39,610 nucleotides of DNA from an uncultured Bacilli bacterium (GTDB taxonomy: Bacteria; Bacillota_I; Bacilli_A; RF39; UBA660). The first letter of the stretch is position 1. Each line of letters begins with the position of its first letter. The DNA lies in the NCBI GenBank assembly GCA_944358115.1, contig CALVQH010000007.1, positions 1-39,610 on the forward strand, written 5' to 3'. Below the pieces are notes generated by a model that saw only the letters and a list, made by a program, of their open reading frames with translations, ran no database searches and was not told the origin of the DNA. A program made the position numbers and the translations under genes. Shown here piece by piece: positions 35,123-39,610 of the stretch.

Positions 35123-36602
35123 ATGAAATTAAAAAATGATTTTAAAAAAGCTTTGGAATTATTTATTTTTGCATTGGCGATGATTCCGGTAATGGATGTA
35201 AATGCTATGGGTATTAGTAGCAAAAGATGAATTATTCAATTTATATAATAAAGTCAATATTGAGGAAAAGAAATTTATTACACCTAGACAACTAGATCCT
35301 ACAGTAGATGGATATTCTGATACTGTAATGAATGATCAATATTTTTGGGCTTTATCATTTGATGAAATGCTTAAAGTTACAGGTACAGCAAGAACTTATG
35401 TAGATAAGTATTGGACACGTACCAGTTTAAATCATGATAGAGTGTATGTGATTAATCCAGGTGGAGATGTAAATTATGGAACGAGGAATATATCCGATAG
35501 AATGGTAAGACCTGCCTTTAATTTAGATCTATCCTCTTTATACTTTGCTTCTAGTGCTAACTCTGAAAATGATAAGTTATCTTTAGAATCAAAAAAATTA
35601 AATAATGTAACTACGCTTGATGATAATATTAAATTAACTTTTAAAGATGATTCATTAAATTTAAAAATTGATTCTGTAATTGATAAGTTTCAAACAAAAC
35701 AAACCCCATTACAAGTATCATATTCTAATGCTACCTATGGAGAAAATATATATTTATCAGCAATTTTAAGAGATGAAAATAATGATATTAAATACTATGG
35801 AAAAATAGATTTAGTGTCAGAAAGTGGAACTGGACAAATCAGCATACCTTTTGATAATGTTGATTATGGTAGTTATCAATTAGAAATATTTGTTGAAAAA
35901 ATTAATGGTGATACTATTTCTGATTTTTCAAGTGAACCTTATGTTACAGATATAACTGTTACTAATGAAATTATGATATCTTCTGATATAGAAAATGGTA
36001 AAGTTGAAACTAGTCAAAATGGTGCTAATAGTGGAGAAAAGATTAGTTTAAATGTATTAGCTGATAAAGGATATCAATTAGATACACTAAAAATAGTAGA
36101 TGCAGATAATAATGAAATTGTCATTGATAATAATACATTTATAATGCCTAATACTTATGTAACTATTTATGCTACATTTAAGCCTGTTGAGTATCAATTT
36201 ACCAGTGGTGAAAATGCTATTTATCAAGGTACTGATTTAGTATTTACATTAGATGGAGAATACGATCTAGTAGATAAAGTTTTACTTAATGATAAAGAAT
36301 TAGATCAAAATCATTATATAATTACAGAAGGTAGTACAATTATTACATTAAAAGATGAATATTTAAAAACGCTTGATGTTGGTGATTATGAATTAACTCT
36401 TACATATACTAATGGTTCAAGTGATACTACTACATTTACAATTGATGATAATAATCAAAATGTTGTAACTGACGATACTATAGATAATCCTAAAACATTT
36501 GATGGAATTTTATTCTATGTTGTTCTTGGCTTAGTATCTATTATTGGACTTGCTGGGGCAGGAATTTATTTCAAAAAATATGCTTATATTAAAACAAGAT
36601 AA
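35123..36602 (+). CDS. Sortase-anchored surface protein, signal peptide frameshifted
   Basis: A signal peptide (MKLKNDFKKALELFIFALAM, then IPVMDVNA) starts at ATG 35123 after TTAGGAG but runs into TGA at 35228-35230. The body is open one frame away (35202-36602, 466 codons) and has no ribosome-binding site of its own. Removing one G from GGG at 35209-35211 would join them. The body holds a C-type-lectin-like segment (YWTRTSLNHDR, GGDVNYG, VRPAFNLDLSS), an extracellular beta domain, an InlB-type repeat-like domain (about 265-335), an X2-like domain (about 345-415), and a C-terminal sorting signal: NPKTFD near residue 429, a hydrophobic segment and KK/R tail. The convergent neighbour is a class B sortase. 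Confidence 0.8.
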
Positions 36603-36625
36603 TTTTGGTTATCTTGTTTCTTTTT
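36592..36625. terminator. Bidirectional terminator between substrate and sortase genes
   Basis: AAACAAGATAA (36592-36602) and TTATCTTGTTT (36609-36619) form a perfect 11-bp stem. The substrate stop codon lies in one arm and the sortase stop codon in the other. Confidence 0.85.
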
Positions 36626-37430
36626 TGATTAATTTAGCATGGATGACCATTTTTTCACTACTGTTATAACAAGTAGATAATGTTAAAATATGGTCATTTT
36701 CATTTATCGTTGTATTAAAATCGAATTGGCTTCTATTTATTAACATATTTGTAAATTCTATAAAACTTTCATTGTTATTGAAATTGATTTTTAAGTAGTC
36801 ATTAGTTGTTGGAATATGATAAGCACTAAAAACTTGCCATAATGTATTTTCATATTCTGTCGATAGTTTAATAACATAATTATCTGTATTATTTATCCAG
36901 TCATTTGTTAATATATTTTTTAATGTTCCAAACATTGTTTTATCTGTTCTGCCATGCGCATATATAATTGTATTCTTATTTAATGTTTGTAAATTGTTTC
37001 GATAGTCTAAAAATACCCAGCCAGCACTATTATAACTTTTATTAAAGGAGTGTGTTAAATAATAATTGTTATCAGTAGTTTGGACAAATGGATAATTAAT
37101 ATTTGTGCCATTTACTTGTATCCACCCTACCGTTTGATTATTGATAGATTTCAATTCATTAAAATCTACATTGATTAAGTTCATTTTGATATAGTCCCAG
37201 TAAGGATTATTTTTAGGAATGTTTTCTTGTTCAATTATTTCTGTATTATCATTATCTGTAATCTCAACTACATTCACTATATTTTGTATTTCTTCAATTT
37301 GATTATTTGTATTATTAGAATCTATCCACCATTTTACTATATTTACTATAGATATAATTAAAGTAATTAATAGGATTAAAGATATTATTAATATTAGTAT
37401 ATTTTTCAATCCTGTCTTTTTTATTTTCAT
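36609..37430 (-). CDS. srtB: Class B sortase
   Basis: A membrane-anchored transpeptidase that attaches surface proteins to peptidoglycan or links pilin-like subunits. The 273-residue protein has an N-terminal membrane segment (about 9-33), an acidic linker, then the sortase barrel with NQTVGWIQVNGTNINYPFVQT, the catalytic His159 in IIYAHGR and Cys254 in TLSTC. The position normally held by the catalytic Arg, a few residues after Cys, is occupied by Lys260 in SSEKMVIHAKL. It faces its likely substrate, whose sorting motif NPKTFD resembles the NPxTx motifs of class B sortases. Confidence 0.92.
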   Translation of the reverse strand: MKIKKTGLKNILILIISLILLITLIISIVNIVKWWIDSNNTNNQIEEIQNIVNVVEITDNDNTEIIEQENIPKNNPYWDYIKMNLINVDFNELKSINNQTVGWIQVNGTNINYPFVQTTDNNYYLTHSFNKSYNSAGWVFLDYRNNLQTLNKNTIIYAHGRTDKTMFGTLKNILTNDWINNTDNYVIKLSTEYENTLWQVFSAYHIPTTNDYLKINFNNNESFIEFTNMLINRSQFDFNTTINENDHILTLSTCYNSSEKMVIHAKLIKKETR

Positions 37431-37870
37431 TTCTCTTCCTGCTTTCTCTTTTATTATAGCACATATAACAGTTATTTTAGGAGTTTATATTGATTTTATT
37501 ATGATAACCTATTTAAAACTTGACGCAAACTACGACTTATTTACTGAAGACTTTTTAGTTCCAAGAAATAAAGAAGATTTACTAATATGATATTTACGAT
37601 AAACATAATTAGATACAAATGGTATAAAATTTTGTGTTCAAATCATGTGGAAAATCTTTAATGTTTTGTGATATCCTATTCATAAGTGATTCAGTCCTTT
37701 TATTAATTTTTTTTAAATAATTCAATTATACGATTTGAATCACTTTTTTCTATTAAAACATTTCGTATCAATTGTAATACTACAAATTGATAGGATAAAT
37801 AAATGATTAAGAGTGTAATTGAAATTTAAGGTAATTTATGCTATAATTTGAGTGTAAATGAGAGGTTTTC
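37431..37870. other. 440-bp intergenic region with hairpins and a short ORF
   Basis: A 29-codon ORF (37501-37590, starting MITYLKLDANYD) has no well-placed ribosome-binding site and may be a gene remnant. AAGTGATTCA (about 37685) and TGAATCACTT (about 37745) form a wide inverted repeat before a T-run, and a smaller hairpin around TATCAATT/AATTGATA lies near 37765-37795. The promoter of the next gene ends the region. Confidence 0.45.
37819..37847 (+). promoter_or_regulatory. Promoter of the repeat protein
   Basis: TTGAAA (37819-37824), a 17-bp spacer and TATAAT (37842-37847), 23 bp before the start codon. The transcript leader is therefore short. Confidence 0.75.
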
Positions 37871-38278
37871 ATGGAAAATAATAATTTTAGTGTACCCTAT
37901 CCTATAGGTACTTATTTAGTTAAAATAGAAAATGGCCAAAAGCATCTTGATCGAGTAGAAAGATATGTTATTAATCAATTTGGAATATTTGCAGTTTTAA
38001 TGCTAGATGTAGATAAAGAACCAAGATATAGTACTAATATTAGTATTGCTGAGTTAGTAGATAATTGGATGGTAGATAATCAAATTCATCTATCTGGTGA
38101 TATAGGAACAAAAATACTTATTGATGTTCCGGATGATGAATTTCATTTAACTTATGATAAAGAAACAAAATTATTAGTTGATGTTCCATGTGAGAAATTT
38201 CATTTGTCTGGAAATATCGGTACTAAAATAGAGATTAATTATCCTGAAGATGATTTAAAGTTAATTTTAAAGAAATAA
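37871..38278 (+). CDS. Uncharacterised protein with three 19-residue repeats
   Basis: I do not recognise this 135-residue protein. There is no signal peptide or membrane segment, and it is acidic. An N-terminal part (1-70) containing PYPIGTYLVKIENGQKHLDRVERYVI resembles a small beta barrel. It is followed by three tandem repeats of about 19 residues: IHLSGDIGTKILIDVPDDE, FHLTYDKETKLLVDVPCEK and FHLSGNIGTKIEINYPEDD, with a partial fourth. The repeats suggest a beta-solenoid or stacked hairpins. ATG 37871 follows GAGAGG. The gene has its own promoter and terminator. Confidence 0.8.
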   Translation: MENNNFSVPYPIGTYLVKIENGQKHLDRVERYVINQFGIFAVLMLDVDKEPRYSTNISIAELVDNWMVDNQIHLSGDIGTKILIDVPDDEFHLTYDKETKLLVDVPCEKFHLSGNIGTKIEINYPEDDLKLILKK

Positions 38279-38290
38279 CAAATAAACAAT

Positions 38291-38316
38291 TAGAGTGATT
38301 GACACTCTATTTTTTA
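38291..38316 (+). terminator. Terminator of the repeat-protein gene
   Basis: TAGAGTG (38291-38297) and CACTCTA (38303-38309) followed by TTTTTTATTT. Confidence 0.85.
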
Positions 38317-38350
38317 TTTGTTATTATTATTTTATAATAGGAGTGATGTT

Positions 38351-39295
38351 ATGGTAAAGTGTTTAAAAGTTTTCGTGTTGGTTTTTAGCGTCTTCTTAAT
38401 TGCTGGATGTATGGATTATAAGTTTGGAATGAGCATTAATCAAAATAAAAGTGTTGACATTGAAATGAGTATGGAGATGGATATGCTAGATTTTGCAAAT
38501 AGCATGTTAAAAGAAGATGGTTTGTGGAATGAAATTAAAGAGCAAATTATTACTAGTACATGTTCTTCTATGTGTCCTTATGAAGAAGGGTCGAGTGAAT
38601 ATACTACTTGTATAAATGAATGTATAAATAGTTCTGATGATACTAGCCCAACAGAGATACCAACTGAAGAAGAAATAAGAGAATATTTAGATTCTTATTT
38701 TAGTTCAGGTGAATTCGATGAAGAAGAGTTTTTAAGTGCGGAAAAGCGTGCAGAGTTAGAAAGTATGGGTTATACTGTTGAAACAAATTTAGATGAAGAA
38801 AATTATACTTACTCTATTCATATTTCTCAACATTTTAACAATATTGATGATATTACTAGTGATAATTTAAATGAAGTTAACTTGGAAGAAGTTTTTAATG
38901 GTGAAGGAAATAATTTGTTCTTTTCAAAGACTGATGATGGTAATTATCAAGCTAATTATGTTTGGGAAGTAACTGATGAAGATATAAATTATGAAGATGT
39001 AGATATTAGTGAATTTTTAACTGTTTCCTATGAAGTAAAATTACCATATGCAAGCATTTCTAATAATGCTACAACGGTAGGTAGTGATGGTAAAACACTT
39101 ACTTGGGATTTGAGTAAAAATAAGACAATTCAATATGAATTTTCTTTTGCCCAAAAGAGTAATCATCAAGATCAAAATTTGTTTGGATTAAGTGATAATA
39201 CTTTAAAGATTATATCTCTTTGTCTTATTAGTGGAGGTAGTATTGGTCTTCTTATTACGATTATTGTTTTTATAAAGAAGAGTAAAAATAATTAG
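38351..39295 (+). CDS. Lipoprotein with a second, C-terminal membrane anchor
   Basis: ATG 38351, after AGGAGTG, gives a 314-residue protein with a lipoprotein signal peptide ending LIAGC. After the acylated Cys comes MDYKFGMSINQNKSVDIEMSMEMDM, reminiscent of the LppM/DUF3153 type of lipoprotein, then a four-cysteine stretch (TCSSMCPYEEGSSEYTTCINEC) that could form two disulfides. A beta-rich region follows (DGKTLTWDLSKNKTIQYEFSF near the end). The last 35 residues contain a membrane helix and a KKSKNN tail. Function is unknown. It is probably cotranscribed with the small downstream gene. Confidence 0.78.
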   Translation: MVKCLKVFVLVFSVFLIAGCMDYKFGMSINQNKSVDIEMSMEMDMLDFANSMLKEDGLWNEIKEQIITSTCSSMCPYEEGSSEYTTCINECINSSDDTSPTEIPTEEEIREYLDSYFSSGEFDEEEFLSAEKRAELESMGYTVETNLDEENYTYSIHISQHFNNIDDITSDNLNEVNLEEVFNGEGNNLFFSKTDDGNYQANYVWEVTDEDINYEDVDISEFLTVSYEVKLPYASISNNATTVGSDGKTLTWDLSKNKTIQYEFSFAQKSNHQDQNLFGLSDNTLKIISLCLISGGSIGLLITIIVFIKKSKNN

Positions 39296-39310
39296 TAAAA
39301 GTGTAATTTT

Positions 39311-39502
39311 ATGGGATTATTAAGTGAAATTTTTAAAGTTTTGTCCAATGGAGATACTCCGCAAGGAAAGGATAAAAAAATTCAAGATAAATTATTTATG
39401 GATGAGGCAAAAGCATATGGTCTTACCAAAGAAGAGATTGAAGAATGTCGAAAAGCAGGACTTACACCAGAAGAATGGGTTGAAGATAATAATAAAAAGT
39501 AA
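39311..39502 (+). CDS. Small hypothetical protein
   Basis: A 63-residue, charged, helical protein (MGLLSEIFKVLSNGDTPQGK at the start; KEEIEECRKAGLTPEEWVEDN near the end). The second half resembles a short helical hairpin. There is no signal peptide. It starts 15 bp after the lipoprotein gene and is followed by a strong terminator, so it is the last gene of that unit. The ribosome-binding site (GTGTAATTTT upstream) is poor. Function unknown. Confidence 0.65.
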   Translation: MGLLSEIFKVLSNGDTPQGKDKKIQDKLFMDEAKAYGLTKEEIEECRKAGLTPEEWVEDNNKK

Positions 39503-39552
39503 ATGTAAAATATTAAGGAAATATATAATGGTTTCCTTTTTGGTACTATAAA

Positions 39553-39600
39553 AGTGTAATAATTAATTACAAAAATGTGATTGATTATTACACTTCTTTT
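39553..39600 (+). terminator. Strong terminator at right edge
   Basis: An 18-base arm at 39553-39570 pairs, with two mismatches or wobbles, with 39577-39594, followed by a T-rich stretch. Confidence 0.8.
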
Positions 39601-39610
39601 TATTATGATT

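Overview
The window is the replication-origin region of an AT-rich, low-GC Gram-positive bacterium, most likely an uncultured, spore-forming member of the Bacilli. This placement is an inference. It rests on the Bacillus-like order rpmH-dnaA-dnaN-recF-gyrB-gyrA and tadA-SRP RNA-dnaX-yaaK-recR-bofA-holB-ricT, on the sporulation genes spoIIR, spoVT, bofA and a CwlJ/SleB hydrolase, on a ComK homologue, and on strong AT bias. A tRNA-Trp with anticodon CCA and the use of TGA as a stop indicate the standard bacterial code.

Layout. oriC lies at about 29.3-29.7 kb with nine DnaA boxes. Most genes to its left are on the minus strand and most to its right on the plus strand, so transcription largely runs with replication. 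From left to right: an inactive-looking SGNH protein and murA; spoIIR and mntP; an acyltransferase; a T-box-controlled HAD-metG operon; spoVT; an unassigned structured RNA; two tandem double-HTH regulators; a membrane-anchored C-type-lectin-like surface protein; the long minus-strand run mfd-pth-methyltransferase-ricT-holB-bofA-recR-yaaK-dnaX-tadA-SRP RNA; a gene-free stretch with five parS-like sites in a duplicated cassette; gyrA, gyrB, recF, comK, dnaN, dnaA; then, rightwards, rpmH, rnpA, yidC and jag; a LysM amidase; a broken surface-protein tail; dut; the CwlJ/SleB hydrolase; tRNA-Trp; a sortase-anchored protein facing a class B sortase; and three poorly characterised genes.

How the parts fit. 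The left arm is a compact housekeeping block for replication, repair and translation, with sporulation genes inserted. Chromosome-organisation sites stand out: parS sites (for ParB) between the SRP RNA and gyrA, and five perfect copies of the 14-bp Noc-binding palindrome inside coding sequences. Neither parB nor noc is in the window. A second theme is a family of surface proteins with a C-type-lectin-like C-terminus, seen three times: an intact gene at 9-10 kb, a 178-bp tail at 33.6 kb, and a sortase substrate at 35-36.6 kb. The first two differ mainly at adenines of AAC/AAT codons and have codon usage unlike their surroundings, as expected for variable regions of a diversity-generating retroelement. 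No reverse transcriptase is in the window, so this is a hypothesis.

Two genes look damaged: dnaN, which encodes the essential sliding clamp, has an in-frame TAA at codon 127, and the sortase substrate has its signal peptide one base out of frame. Both could be consensus errors in an assembled genome. No insertion sequence, CRISPR array or rRNA gene was seen.
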